Counted from the first letter of the stretch, positions 46,877 to 56,467 are shown. The stretch is DNA of 64,000 nucleotides from Neotabrizicola shimadae (GCF_019623905.1 NZ_CP069370.1:620001-684000), one strand, 5' to 3'. The notes: generated by a model not told the origin, from the letters alone. Numbers and translations: made by a program.

Positions 46877-47695
46877 TCAAATGGTTGCAGTCCCTGCGGC
46901 CATGGAACGCAGGAAGTTTCGCAACACCCGGTCCAGTTTTGCCGCACCAAGCGGCGCCATCGCCTTGGTGTGTTCGTGGCTGATCTTCTCGTCTGAGAGG
47001 CCCGCCGCCATGTTGGTGATGGTCGAAACCGCCGCCACCTTCAGCCCCAGGAACCGTGCAAGGATCACCTCGGGCACCGTGGACATGCCCACCGCATCCC
47101 CGCCAAGCGTACGGATGGCACGGATCTCGGCCGGGGTCTCGAAGGAGGGGCCGGAATACCAGGCATAGACGCCTTCGGGCAGTGCCACGCCCTCCGCCGC
47201 GGCGGCGGCCGTCAAACCCGCCCGCAGACCGGGATCGTGCGCGTCCCCCATCGGCACGAAACGCGCGTCGGTCTTTTCTCCGATCAACGGGTTCAGACCG
47301 GAAAAGTTGATATGGTCCGACAGCAGCATCAGGTCGCCCGGCCGGATATCGGCGCGCAGGGAACCGGCGGCATTGGTGGCGATCAGCGCCTTCGCGCCAA
47401 GCGCCTTCAGCACCTCCAGCGGCAGGCGCATCGCCGCCGGATTGCCGCTCTCATAGTAATGCGCCCGACCGCCGAGCACCGCGACGCGGACGCCCTCCAG
47501 ACTGCCCACCACGAGGTTCGGATTGTGCCCCGAGACGCCGGCATGGGGAAAGCCCGGCAACTCGCCATAGGGCACCGCCACGCCATCGACCGACTGCGCC
47601 AGATGGCCCAGGCCCGAGCCCAGGATCAGGCCAAGCGTGACCGGCGCATCGCCGGCGCGGGAGCGGATGAGTTGGGCGAGGTCTTCGGCGCGCAT
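46877..47695 (-). CDS. Purine nucleoside phosphorylase
   Basis: This 272-residue trimeric-type enzyme splits inosine or guanosine with phosphate. Family motifs are GSGLGHLAQS (phosphate loop), GGRAHYYES, TNAAGSL and YSGPSFETPAEIRAIRTLGGDAVGMSTVPE, the purine/ribose site. It lies 97 bases after the nucleoside importer genes on the same strand, so imported nucleosides can be used at once. punA or deoD names are used variably. Confidence 0.94.
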   Translation of the reverse strand: MRAEDLAQLIRSRAGDAPVTLGLILGSGLGHLAQSVDGVAVPYGELPGFPHAGVSGHNPNLVVGSLEGVRVAVLGGRAHYYESGNPAAMRLPLEVLKALGAKALIATNAAGSLRADIRPGDLMLLSDHINFSGLNPLIGEKTDARFVPMGDAHDPGLRAGLTAAAAAEGVALPEGVYAWYSGPSFETPAEIRAIRTLGGDAVGMSTVPEVILARFLGLKVAAVSTITNMAAGLSDEKISHEHTKAMAPLGAAKLDRVLRNFLRSMAAGTATI

Positions 47696-47792
47696 GGCTG
47701 GCCTTTCGTTCGTTGGCAGGCATCGGGAGTGGGATACCCCGGACCCCGCTGGGATGCCTCAGGCGAAAAATGGGAGTAAGGGCCGGGGGCCC

Positions 47793-48761
47793 TCACCGCT
47801 CTTTCACATAGGGCTCGCCGCCCGCGCGCGGCGGAATGGCCTTGCCGACAAAGCCCGCAAGAACCAGCACGGTCAGGATATAGGGCAGGGCGTCCAGCGC
47901 CGGCACCGGCACCTTCACGCGCACCACCGCCTCCACGATGTCCGGCCTAAGCGCCAGCGCCTGGAAGAAGCCGAACAGAAGGCATGCCCACAGCGCAGGC
48001 CACGGCCGCCACTTGGCAAAGATCAGTGCCGCCAGCGCGATGTAGCCGCGCCCCGCCGTCATTTCCTTGCCAAATCCCGCCTGCAGCGCGGTGGCCATGT
48101 AGGCACCGGCAAAGCCGCACAGCACCCCGGTGATCAGCACTGCCGAAAAGCGCAGCCCCTTCACCGAGACCCCGGCCGTATCCACCGCCGCGGGGTTCTC
48201 GCCCACCGCGCGCAGCCGCAGGCCATAGCGGGTGCGGAACAGCACCCACCAGGTCAGCGCCACCACCGCGAAGGCGGCATAGACCAGGATCGAATGGCCC
48301 GAGATCACCTCGGCATAAAGTGGCCCGATCACCGGCACAGGCCGCAGCGCCTCGACGAAGGGCAGCGTAATCTCGTTGAACCGCGCCGCGCCGGTCAGCG
48401 GTGGAGTGCGCCCCCCCTGGCCGAACAGCGACTGCGCCGTCAGCACGGTGATCCCCGAGGCCACGAAGTTCAGCGCCACGCCGGAAATCAGCTGGTTGCC
48501 GCGGAAGGTGATCGAGGTCACGCCGTGGATCAGCGCAAAGACCAGCGACCCGGCGATCCCCGCCATCAGCCCGATCCAGGCCGAGCCGGAATAGAAGGCG
48601 AATGTGCCGGAACACATCGCCGCCACCAGCATCTTGCCTTCCAGCCCGATGTCGAAGATGCCCGAACGCTCCGAGTATAGCCCGGCGATGCAGGCGAAGA
48701 TCAGCGGCGTGCCAAGACGCAGCGTGGAGTCCAGAAGCTGCAGAAGCGTCGCGTAATCCAT
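47793..48761 (-). CDS. Nucleoside ABC transporter permease 2
   Basis: This 322-residue inner-membrane permease has the BPD_transp_2 pattern (GTPLIFACIAGLYSERSGIFDIGLEGKML, RAVGENPAAVDTAGVSVK, ALIFAKWRPWPAL). It pairs with permease 1 for a BMP-type importer. Its ATG shares one base with the stop of permease 1 (TGATG). Confidence 0.93.
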   Translation of the reverse strand: MDYATLLQLLDSTLRLGTPLIFACIAGLYSERSGIFDIGLEGKMLVAAMCSGTFAFYSGSAWIGLMAGIAGSLVFALIHGVTSITFRGNQLISGVALNFVASGITVLTAQSLFGQGGRTPPLTGAARFNEITLPFVEALRPVPVIGPLYAEVISGHSILVYAAFAVVALTWWVLFRTRYGLRLRAVGENPAAVDTAGVSVKGLRFSAVLITGVLCGFAGAYMATALQAGFGKEMTAGRGYIALAALIFAKWRPWPALWACLLFGFFQALALRPDIVEAVVRVKVPVPALDALPYILTVLVLAGFVGKAIPPRAGGEPYVKER

Positions 48762-49861
48762 CACGCCACCCCTACGCGCCGCGGCCGGAACAGCCCGAAG
48801 ACCCAGACCAGCATCATCCGCACCATCATGTCCAGCGCCCCGGTGAACAGGATCACCAGCCCCTGCACCACGATCCGCAGCTCGATCGGGATCGAGGTCC
48901 ACAGGCCCAGTTCCGCGCCACCCTGATACAGGAACCCGAACAGCACCGCCGCAAGCAGCACCCCGAACGGGTGGTTGCGCCCCATCAGCGCCACCGCGAT
49001 GCCGATGAAGCCCGCCCCCTCAGACGAGTTCTGCACCAGACGCCCGGCCTCGCCCATCACGTTGTTGATGGCCATCATGCCGGCCAGCCCGCCCGAGATC
49101 AGCATGGCAATCATGGTGATCTTCACCGGGTTGATCCCGGCATAGCGCGCCGCCGCCTGCGACTTGCCAAAGGCTCGGATCTGATAGCCAAGCGGTGTGC
49201 GCCACAACAAGAGCCAGACCAGCCAGCAGGCCGCCAGAGCCACGAACAGCGACACGTTCGCTGGAACCTTTTTCTCGAAGAACAGGTTCAGACCCGGAAT
49301 GTCGTTCAGCGTCGGCAGATGCGTGGTTTCAGGAAAGCGCGCTGTCGCCGGGTCCATCTGGCCCGTGGGCCGCAGCACATCCACCAGAAGATAGACGATC
49401 AGCGCCGAAGCGATGTAGTTGAACATGATCGTTGTGATCACGATGTGGCTGCCGCGTTTCGCCTGCAGCCAGGCCGGAATGGCGGCCCAGGCCGCGCCGA
49501 ACAGCGCCGCGCCCGTGACCGCCGCCAGCAGAGCGATGGTCCAGTGCGGCCAGGGCAGCGCCAGGCAGACCAGCGCCACGCCCAGGCCACCCAGTTGCGC
49601 CTGCCCCTCGCCGCCGATGTTGAAAAGCCCGGCATGGAAGGCCACCACCACCGCCAGCGCGGTGAAGATGAAGCTCGTGGTGTAATATAGCGTGTAGCCC
49701 CAGCCGTAGGCCGAAAGCAGCGCGCCCTCGACCATGACCTTCAGCGCCTCCCACGGGTCCTGCCCGATGGCGAGGATGACCAGCGCCGACAGAATCGCCG
49801 CAAACAACAGGCTGACCAGGGGGACAAGAACAACATCGGCCCAACGCGGAAGACGGTCCAT
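48761..49861 (-). CDS. Nucleoside ABC transporter permease 1
   Basis: This 366-residue permease has nine or ten membrane helices and the EAA-like loop GYQIRAFGKSQAAARYAGI. It also contains AFHAGLFNIGGEGQAQLGGL, matching the equivalent segment of permease 2. An N-terminal GTG codon could add one residue; the ATG overlapping the ATPase stop (TGATG) was chosen because the same coupling is used by the next pair. Confidence 0.92.
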   Translation of the reverse strand: MDRLPRWADVVLVPLVSLLFAAILSALVILAIGQDPWEALKVMVEGALLSAYGWGYTLYYTTSFIFTALAVVVAFHAGLFNIGGEGQAQLGGLGVALVCLALPWPHWTIALLAAVTGAALFGAAWAAIPAWLQAKRGSHIVITTIMFNYIASALIVYLLVDVLRPTGQMDPATARFPETTHLPTLNDIPGLNLFFEKKVPANVSLFVALAACWLVWLLLWRTPLGYQIRAFGKSQAAARYAGINPVKITMIAMLISGGLAGMMAINNVMGEAGRLVQNSSEGAGFIGIAVALMGRNHPFGVLLAAVLFGFLYQGGAELGLWTSIPIELRIVVQGLVILFTGALDMMVRMMLVWVFGLFRPRRVGVA

Positions 49862-51432
49862 CACGCCGCCTCCCCGCTCATGCCGGCCATCAGAAGGCCC
49901 AGCTCCCGCTCGTCGGTCTTGTCCGGGTCGCGGAAGCCCATAAGGCGGCCATCGAACATCACCGCGATACGGTCGGAAAGCGACATGATCTCGTCAAGCT
50001 CCACGCTGACCAGAAGGATCGCCTTGCCCGCATCGCGAAGCGCAACGATCTGCTTGTGGATGAATTCGATGGCCCCGATGTCCACCCCCCGCGTCGGCTG
50101 ACCCACCAGCAGAAGGTCGGGGTTCCGTTCGATCTCGCGCGCCACCACGATCTTCTGCTGGTTGCCGCCCGAGAAGTTCTTGGCGGCCAGCGTCGGGATG
50201 GGCGGTCGCACGTCGAAGGTTTCCATCTTCTTCGCGCAATCGGCCCGCAGCGCCGCATTGTCGGCCAACAGGCCCTTCCGGTATTCCGGGGCATTGTGAT
50301 AGCCGAAGGCCACGTTCTCCCAGGCCGCGAAATCCATGATCAGGCCAAGGTGCTGCCGGTCCTCGGGCACATGGGCAATGCCCGCGGCGCGGCGGCTTTG
50401 CCCGTCTGCGCCATGTCCCGCCAGCGCCAGCTCCGTCCCGTTCAGCACGATGCGTCCGGTCGCCGCAGCAATGCCGCCAAGCGCCTCCAGCAGTTCCGAC
50501 TGCCCGTTGCCCGCCACACCGGCAATGCCAAGGATTTCGCCTGCACGAATCTCGAAACTCACGCCTTTCAGGCGCTCGACCCCGTGCTCGTCCTTCACAC
50601 GCAGGTTCTCGACCGCCAGAACAACCTTGCCTGGCACTGCGGGCGTCTTCTCCACCTCCAGCAGAACCTTGCGCCCCACCATCAGTTCGGCCAGTTCCTC
50701 AGGGCTGGTCTCGGCGGTCTTGACCGTGCCCACCATCGTCCCGCGCCGCATGACGCTCACGTTGTCGGTGGCCTCCATGATCTCGCGCAGCTTGTGGGTG
50801 ATCAGGATCACGGTCTTGCCCTGGTCCTTCAGCCCTTTCAGGATGCGGAACAGGTGGTCGGCCTCGGCCGGGGTCAGTACACCCGTCGGCTCGTCCAGGA
50901 TCAGGATTTCGGCCTGCCGGTACAGCGCCTTCAGGATTTCCACCCGCTGCTGGTGGCCCACGCTCAGATCCTCGATCAGCGCGTCGGGGTCCACGTCGAG
51001 CTCATAGTCGCGCGCCAGCCGTTCCAGTTCCTGCCGCGCCTTGGCGATGGACCCGCGTAGCATGGGGCCGTCTTCGGCGCCCAGGATCACGTTCTCCAGC
51101 ACCGTGAAGTTCTGCACCAGCTTGAAATGCTGGAACACCATGCCGATGCCGGCGCGGATCGCGCTCTGGCTGTCGGGAATGGCGGTCTCGCGCCCGTCGA
51201 TCCAGATGGACCCGGAATCCGCGCGGTAAAAGCCGTATAGAATCGACATGAGCGTGGACTTGCCCGCGCCGTTTTCGCCGATGATGCCGTGAATGGTGCC
51301 CTTCGGCACGGCGATGGAAATGTCCTTGTTCGCCTGAACCGGGCCGAAGGCCTTTGAAATGCCCTTCAACTCGATCGCAAAGGGGGCGGCCGTTGCCGGC
51401 CGCCCCTCCGCACCAATCCGAGTGCCCGCCAT
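49861..51432 (-). CDS. Nucleoside ABC transporter ATP-binding protein (two domains)
   Basis: This 523-residue protein has two tandem ABC domains. The first has Walker A GENGAGKST, signature LSVGHQQRVEIL and Walker B ILILDEPT. The second lacks a canonical Walker A (GVAGNGQSE) but has signature FSGGNQQKIVVAREI and LLLVGQPTRGVD. This asymmetry is normal for the family. The start overlaps the stop of the binding protein (TGATG). Confidence 0.94.
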   Translation of the reverse strand: MAGTRIGAEGRPATAAPFAIELKGISKAFGPVQANKDISIAVPKGTIHGIIGENGAGKSTLMSILYGFYRADSGSIWIDGRETAIPDSQSAIRAGIGMVFQHFKLVQNFTVLENVILGAEDGPMLRGSIAKARQELERLARDYELDVDPDALIEDLSVGHQQRVEILKALYRQAEILILDEPTGVLTPAEADHLFRILKGLKDQGKTVILITHKLREIMEATDNVSVMRRGTMVGTVKTAETSPEELAELMVGRKVLLEVEKTPAVPGKVVLAVENLRVKDEHGVERLKGVSFEIRAGEILGIAGVAGNGQSELLEALGGIAAATGRIVLNGTELALAGHGADGQSRRAAGIAHVPEDRQHLGLIMDFAAWENVAFGYHNAPEYRKGLLADNAALRADCAKKMETFDVRPPIPTLAAKNFSGGNQQKIVVAREIERNPDLLLVGQPTRGVDIGAIEFIHKQIVALRDAGKAILLVSVELDEIMSLSDRIAVMFDGRLMGFRDPDKTDERELGLLMAGMSGEAA

Positions 51433-52427
51433 CAGAACGCGACGGCCGGGCAGGCGTTGTCCGACATGTAGTCGTGCACTGTCAGTTCGCCCGCCTTGAT
51501 CTTGCCGGCGGCTGCATTCACCGCGTCCAGCATTTCCTGGGTCACCAGCGGCTTGTTGTTGTCGTCCAGCGCATAGCCCACGCCATCGTTGGCCAGACCC
51601 ATCACAGTGATGCCGGGCTTCAGCTCGGGGCCTTCCTTGAAGGCTTCGTAGACCGCGTTGTCCACGCGCTTCAGCATCGAGGTCAAGACCTTGCCCGGAT
51701 GCATGTAGTTCTGGTTGCTGTCCACGCCGATCGACAGGATGCCCTCGTCGGCCGCCGCTTGCAGCACGCCCACGCCCGTGCCGCCAGCGGCGGCATAGAT
51801 CACGTCGGCGCCCTGGGCCTTCTGCCCCTTGGCCAGTTCCGCGCCCTTCACCGGGTCGTTCCACGCCGCCGGCGTGGTGCCGGTGAAGTTGACCACGATC
51901 TTCGCATCGGGGTTCACCGCCTTCACGCCTTCGGCGTAGCCGCAGCCGAACTTGCGGATCAGCGGGATGTCCATGCCCCCGATGAAGCCGACCGTGCCGG
52001 TCTTCGAGGCCATGGCGGCCATCATGCCAACCAGGTAACTGCCCTCATGCTCGTTGAACACGACCGATTTCACATTCGGCTGTTCCACCACCATGTCGAT
52101 GATGGCGAACTTGGTGTCGGGGAAGTCCCGGGCGACCTTGTCCAGCACGTCGCCAAAGGCAAAGCCGGTCATAACAACCGGGTTGGCGCCGGATTCGGCC
52201 AGACGGCGAAGCGCCTGCTCGCGCTGCGCCTCGGACTGCATCTCCAGTTCCTTGAAGGTGCCGCCGGTTTCCTTCGCCCAACGCTCGGCGCCATTGAACG
52301 CGGCTTCGTTGAAGGATTTGTCGAACTTGCCGCCCAAGTCATAGATGATCGCGGGGTCGGCCGCGGCGATGCCGGACATCAGGGCCAGCGCAGCCGTCGC
52401 TCCGGCCAGCGTCTTCATCAGGGTCAT
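51432..52427 (-). CDS. BMP-family nucleoside-binding lipoprotein or periplasmic protein
   Basis: This 331-residue solute-binding protein has a signal peptide (to about AAA-DPAI, residue 24) and the BMP-family pattern (AIIYDLGGKFDKSFNEAAFNGAERW, VGFIGGMDIPLI, GADVIYAAAGGTGVGVLQAA). There is no lipobox, so it is periplasmic. It is the first gene of the importer operon. GGGAGAG precedes the ATG and a good promoter lies about 90 bases upstream. Confidence 0.94.
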   Translation of the reverse strand: MTLMKTLAGATAALALMSGIAAADPAIIYDLGGKFDKSFNEAAFNGAERWAKETGGTFKELEMQSEAQREQALRRLAESGANPVVMTGFAFGDVLDKVARDFPDTKFAIIDMVVEQPNVKSVVFNEHEGSYLVGMMAAMASKTGTVGFIGGMDIPLIRKFGCGYAEGVKAVNPDAKIVVNFTGTTPAAWNDPVKGAELAKGQKAQGADVIYAAAGGTGVGVLQAAADEGILSIGVDSNQNYMHPGKVLTSMLKRVDNAVYEAFKEGPELKPGITVMGLANDGVGYALDDNNKPLVTQEMLDAVNAAAGKIKAGELTVHDYMSDNACPAVAF

Positions 52428-52516
52428 GGAATCTCTCCCGTTGTCGTTTGGGTCAGTCGGACCATTACCCCCCTGTCCCCGGCCCCTAAGGTGCCGTTCG
52501 CGGAGGATCGGCTGGG

Positions 52517-52545
52517 ATTAGCGCGCAGCCGTGGCGACCGGTCAA
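52517..52545 (-). promoter_or_regulatory. Probable sigma-70 promoter of the nucleoside importer operon
   Basis: TTGACC and GCTAAT are spaced by exactly 17 bases, about 90 bases upstream of the binding-protein start. It lies in the only non-coding space before the operon. No operator dyad or purine riboswitch was recognised in the leader. Confidence 0.55.
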
Positions 52546-52606
52546 GAGCGATTTGGTCGCCGCCCCGACGGGATTTTACTTTTCGATCAAACTTGCGCCG
52601 GGCCGC

Positions 52607-53023
52607 TCAGCCAAGGGGCCGGGCCATCACCACTGCATCCTCGGCGCCGCCCTGCGGGTTGCGGTAGTAGCCGCGGCGCCGCCCGGCCTCGGCGAATCCC
52701 GCCGCCGCATACAGCGTGCGGGCCGCGTCATTTCCGGCCGCGACCTCAAGGAATGCGCGTTCGGCGCCCCGCTGCCGCGCTTCGTCTAGGAATCGCACCA
52801 TCAGCCGCGCGCCGATGCCCTGCCGCCGCGCCGCAGGCGCGACCGCCACGGTCAGAAGCTCGGCCTCGCCCGCCAGCGCCCTGCCCATCAGGAAGCCCGC
52901 GCTGCCCTCGGTCAGAAGGAAGACGCCGGGCGACGCCATCAGCGCCACGAACTCCGCCGCCGACCAGGGCCGCGGCATGACGAAACTCTCGGCATGAAGG
53001 ACGGCCAGAGCTTCGGGTGTCAT
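52607..53023 (-). CDS. rimI: Ribosomal-protein-S18 alanine N-acetyltransferase (GNAT)
   Basis: This 138-residue GNAT acetyltransferase has the acetyl-CoA motif VAPAARRQGIGARLMVRFLDEARQRG, then FLEVAAGNDAARTLYAAAGF. Its place right after tsaB with an ATGA overlap is the conserved context of rimI. Substrate assignment rests on that context. Confidence 0.9.
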   Translation of the reverse strand: MTPEALAVLHAESFVMPRPWSAAEFVALMASPGVFLLTEGSAGFLMGRALAGEAELLTVAVAPAARRQGIGARLMVRFLDEARQRGAERAFLEVAAGNDAARTLYAAAGFAEAGRRRGYYRNPQGGAEDAVVMARPLG

Positions 53024-53664
53024 GGGAGGGCCGGGTCGGGCAGGATCACCGGCGGCGGGTCCGACGGGGGCGCCGCATCCGCGCCACGCAGGTAGAACGG
53101 GGCAGGGCGCGCGCCCGGCTCCGACCGCGCGGCAATGCGCGCGATGGCCTCGCAAAGCGGCATCGCAGGTTGGATCACCGCGCCCCCGGTGACAGCCGCC
53201 ATCGCCTCTGCCGCCGAACCCACCAAAGCCACCGGTCCCAGACCGCAGCCCTCCACCGTCGTCAGCCGCGCCGCGCTGCCTGGCATCTCTTGCAGATAGA
53301 TCTCGCCCCGCCGCGCATCTTCCACCACCGCCAGCGGCCGGGGCAGCCCTTCGGCCAGAGCCGCCAGCCGCGTCACGCCCACTGCCGGCACAGCCAGCCC
53401 AAGCGACAGCCCCCGCGCCGCCGCCACGGCAATGCGCACGCCGGTAAAGTTGCCCGGCCCCGTACCCACGCCGATCCGCTCCACCTGGCCCCAGCCCAGC
53501 CCCGCCTCGGCCAGCACCTCCTCCAGCATCGCCACCAGCCGCTCGGCCTGGCCCGTCGCCATGGCCTCGTCCCGCGCCGCGACGATCCGCCCCCGCACAA
53601 GCAAAGCGGCCGCGCAATGCGCGGCCGATGTGTCGAAGGCCAGGGTGACCGGATCAGGCGGCAA
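53020..53664 (-). CDS. tsaB: tRNA t6A biosynthesis protein TsaB, TTG start
   Basis: This 214-residue ASKHA-fold protein partners TsaD in making t6A37 on tRNAs. The N-terminal LAFDTSAAHCAAAL and the GTGPGNFTGVRIAVAAARGLS segment are diagnostic. I chose a TTG start with GAGGTG seven bases upstream; another TTG five codons earlier is possible. It overlaps the end of nfu by 11 bases and rimI by four. Confidence 0.92.
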   Translation of the reverse strand: MPPDPVTLAFDTSAAHCAAALLVRGRIVAARDEAMATGQAERLVAMLEEVLAEAGLGWGQVERIGVGTGPGNFTGVRIAVAAARGLSLGLAVPAVGVTRLAALAEGLPRPLAVVEDARRGEIYLQEMPGSAARLTTVEGCGLGPVALVGSAAEAMAAVTGGAVIQPAMPLCEAIARIAARSEPGARPAPFYLRGADAAPPSDPPPVILPDPALP

Positions 53665-54211
53665 CGGGCCGCACCTCAAGCACCTCCGGGATATAGTGCC
53701 GCAGCAGGTTCTCGATCCCCATCTTCAGCGTGAGCGTCGAGGACGGGCAACCCGCGCAGGCGCCCTGCATGTGCAGATAGACCACGCCGCGATCAAAGCC
53801 GTGGAAGGTTATGTCGCCGCCATCCTGCGCCACCGCCGGCCGTACGCGCGTATCCAGCAACTCCTTGATCTGCCGCACGATATCCCCGTCCGGCCCCTCA
53901 TGCGCGGCATGGCCCCCGGCCTGCGCGCCCTCCATCACCGGCGCGCCCGATTGGTAATGCTCCATGATCGCGCCCAGGATCGCGGGCTTCACATGCTCCC
54001 ACCGCACCTCGTCCGCCTTGGTGACAGTCACGAAATCGGTGCCGAAGAACACCCCTGTCACGCCGCCGGCCGCAAAGATGCGCCGCGCCAAAGGCGAGGC
54101 TGCCGCCGCCTCGGCATTCGGGAAATCCGCCGTCCCCATCTCCAGAACGGCCTGGCCGGGCAGGAACTTCAGCGTCGCCGGGTTCGGCGTGGATTCGGTC
54201 TGGATGAACAT
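53654..54211 (-). CDS. NifU-like iron-sulfur scaffold or carrier (Nfu type)
   Basis: This 185-residue protein has the N-terminal Nfu domain (MFIQTESTPNPATLKFLPG) and a C-terminal NifU domain with Cys152 and Cys155 in GACAGCPSSTLTLKMGIENLL. The pair binds a Fe-S cluster for delivery to apoproteins, as mitochondrial NFU1 does. The start was set by homology and the standard N-terminus. Confidence 0.94.
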   Translation of the reverse strand: MFIQTESTPNPATLKFLPGQAVLEMGTADFPNAEAAAASPLARRIFAAGGVTGVFFGTDFVTVTKADEVRWEHVKPAILGAIMEHYQSGAPVMEGAQAGGHAAHEGPDGDIVRQIKELLDTRVRPAVAQDGGDITFHGFDRGVVYLHMQGACAGCPSSTLTLKMGIENLLRHYIPEVLEVRPVAA

Positions 54212-54278
54212 CTTTAGTCTCCGACTGTTCCACTCGGATATGCGCCTCGCCCGGCGCGACGTCAACCTTGGAACGATT

Positions 54279-55379
54279 CTATTTCGGCAACCGCAGCCCG
54301 CGCAGGAAGGCATCCAGCCGCGCCGCCGCCGCCGTCACCGACAGCCGCCGTTCCATCTCGGCCCGCGCCGCCCCCGCCATCGCCGCCCGCGCGTCGCCAT
54401 CCCCCAGAAGCCGCGCCACCGCCGCTTCCCACACGGCGGGGTCGTTGCTCACCACACCGCTCTCGGGCGTGAAGAACAGCGCGTGATCCGCCTCGTCGCT
54501 GGCGATCACCGGCACCCCCGCATCCAGATAGCCGAGGATCTTGCCAAAACTCTTGCCGCGACTGAACGGCGAAGCCGCGATGATCGGCGACAGCCCCACC
54601 GCCACGTCGCGCAGCGAGGCCAGGAAGGCGTCATAGCCCATCAGCGGCATCAGCTCCAGGTCGGCTCCCGGCCCGAAGCCCGCGCGGATCGCCGCCTCCT
54701 CCGCCGTGCCCACGCCGTAGAGGCGCAGCCGGAACCGCAGCCCACGCGCCCACAGCCGCCGCGTCAGTTCCTGCACGAAGGCCAATTCCATTGGGTATCC
54801 CGCGGGAGAGGCCTGCGCCCAGGCCACCACCGCGCCGCGTGTCCGCTGGTCAGGCGGCGGAACCGGGCTCACAGGCGTGCCGGTCCAGATCACTTCGGCC
54901 CGCGCATTCAGCCCCGCCGCCCAGTCGCGGATGAACCGGCTGCCGCAGACCACCCCCATCGCCCCCCGTGCCGTCGCTTCCAGCCGGGGCGCGATGGCCG
55001 GGTCCAGGAAATCGGCATCGTCGCAATCCAGCACAAAGGGAAGTCCCATCGCGTGATTCGCATCGTTCAAGGGATGACGGCATTGCTGGAACAGGATGAG
55101 GTCCGGCGCGAAGACCCGCATCAGCCGCCGCCGCTGGACCTCTTCCAACTGCATCGGCACCACCAGCGTGCGCCAGCCCAGGGGGCGCAGCGCCCCTGCC
55201 ATGTTCCAGGCGCGCAAAAGGCTTGCCCCCTCGCGGCTGGAGCTGGGGAAAAAGGCGATGCGCGGCCCGTCCCGCCGATCCAGCGCGCGCGGCAGCACAG
55301 CCACCTCGCGCAGGCGATGCCCGCCCCAAGCCGCAAGGCGGCGCAAGACGCCCGTCACCCGACCACTCCGGCGATGCAC
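54279..55379 (-). CDS. Glycosyltransferase, family 4-like
   Basis: This 366-residue protein has a GT-B type C-terminal Rossmann domain (AVVAWAQASPAGYPMELAFVQEL, RLYGVGTAEEAA, FGKILGYLDAGVPVIASDEADHA with the donor-binding region). The N-terminal part has PFVLDCDDADFLDP. Acceptor and sugar are unknown; cell-envelope or exopolysaccharide glycan is a guess. It reads toward nfu with a 67-base gap. Confidence 0.82.
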   Translation of the reverse strand: MHRRSGRVTGVLRRLAAWGGHRLREVAVLPRALDRRDGPRIAFFPSSSREGASLLRAWNMAGALRPLGWRTLVVPMQLEEVQRRRLMRVFAPDLILFQQCRHPLNDANHAMGLPFVLDCDDADFLDPAIAPRLEATARGAMGVVCGSRFIRDWAAGLNARAEVIWTGTPVSPVPPPDQRTRGAVVAWAQASPAGYPMELAFVQELTRRLWARGLRFRLRLYGVGTAEEAAIRAGFGPGADLELMPLMGYDAFLASLRDVAVGLSPIIAASPFSRGKSFGKILGYLDAGVPVIASDEADHALFFTPESGVVSNDPAVWEAAVARLLGDGDARAAMAGAARAEMERRLSVTAAAARLDAFLRGLRLPK

Positions 55380-55494
55380 TCAGGGAAGGGGCGCGGCATG
55401 GGGGCTCCCGTCAGGCTGACGCAATCTGGTCCGAGCCCATGCTGTTCCGGGCCCATGGGTGGCGTCAATGCTGCCCCACCGAACAGAAGTCGCC

Positions 55495-55662
55495 TCAGCC
55501 CTCTGCGCTCCAGTAGCCGTACATCTGCTCCAGTGCCGTCAGCGGACTTGCCGGCGGGGCAGGGCGGTTGGCCGGCTCTGGGGCATAGTAAGACAGCCCC
55601 GGAACCTCGACGCTCGGGGCCGTCGGCTGGGGCTGGGATTTCGGGGCACGCAAGGCAGACAT
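55495..55662 (-). CDS. Short Pro-rich conserved-type protein
   Basis: This 55-residue protein runs MSALRAPKSQPQPTAPSVE to a C-terminal TALEQMYGYWSAEG. Similar short proteins with an aromatic C-terminal tail are widespread in Rhodobacteraceae as hypotheticals. GGAGAG precedes the ATG. A longer in-frame start upstream would add a Cys-rich part not seen in the family. Confidence 0.6.
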   Translation of the reverse strand: MSALRAPKSQPQPTAPSVEVPGLSYYAPEPANRPAPPASPLTALEQMYGYWSAEG

Positions 55663-55771
55663 CTGGTCTCTCCACTGTCCTTCCCTCGCCCCCCAGATAG
55701 ACCTTGCAGCCACGCCGCACCACGCGCAGCCCGGAAGCACCGCCATGCAATCGGCGCATGGCTCGCTTCGT

Positions 55772-56461
55772 TCAGGTCAGCGCCGCCTCAAGCGCCGTCT
55801 CGCAATGGATCTTGACCGTATCGAACACCGGCACCGGCACATTGCCCTGATTCAGCAGCATGCCCACCTCGGTACATCCCAGAATCAGACAATCCGCCCC
55901 CGCCGCCGCCAGCCGACCGGCTATCGCCTCATAGCTCTGGCGCGACGGCTCGCTCACCACGTCCTGCACCAATTCCTCATAGATGATCCGGTGTGTCTCC
56001 GCCCGATCCTCTGCCCCCGGCACAACGGGCGCCAGCCCCGCCGCCCGCAGACGCCCGGTGTAGAAATCCTGTTCCATGGTAAAGGCCGTGGCCATCAGCC
56101 CCGGCCGCGACAATCCTGCCGCACGGATCGCCCGTGCCGTGGCATCGGCGATATGCACCATCGGCAGGCCAACCCCGGCCGTCATCTCGTCAGCCAGCTT
56201 ATGCATGGTGTTGGTGGCCAAGAGCAGAACCTCGGCCCCACCCGCCTGCAACGCCTTCGCCTCACGGTTCAGAAGCCGCCCCAGCCCGTCCCAGTCACCG
56301 GCGGCCTGAGCGGCAGCAATCGGGGCAAAGTCCAATGACCGGATCAGCAGTTCGGGCGAATGCTTCGGCCCCAGCCTGTCGCGCGTCAGCTCGCACAGCA
56401 GCCGATAGTAGATCTGGGTCGAGGCCGCCGACATGCCTCCCAGAATGCCGATCACGCGCAA
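55772..56461 (-). CDS. Aspartate/glutamate racemase family protein, Thr/Cys active site
   Basis: This 229-residue protein has the two-domain racemase fold. The first catalytic position is Thr83 (ATNTMHK) in place of Cys, and the second is Cys196 (LILGCTEVG). Escherichia coli YgeA (EcL-DER) has the same Thr83/Cys197 arrangement and is an L-Asp/L-Glu-specific racemase, so a YgeA-like enzyme is likely. It begins six bases after the protease gene and is probably cotranscribed. Confidence 0.85.
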   Translation of the reverse strand: MRVIGILGGMSAASTQIYYRLLCELTRDRLGPKHSPELLIRSLDFAPIAAAQAAGDWDGLGRLLNREAKALQAGGAEVLLLATNTMHKLADEMTAGVGLPMVHIADATARAIRAAGLSRPGLMATAFTMEQDFYTGRLRAAGLAPVVPGAEDRAETHRIIYEELVQDVVSEPSRQSYEAIAGRLAAAGADCLILGCTEVGMLLNQGNVPVPVFDTVKIHCETALEAALT

Positions 56462-56467
56462 CTTGCG

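Noticed and set aside
52428-52606. Purine riboswitch before the nucleoside importer
   Set aside because: No conserved purine-riboswitch core or three-way junction could be found in the leader.
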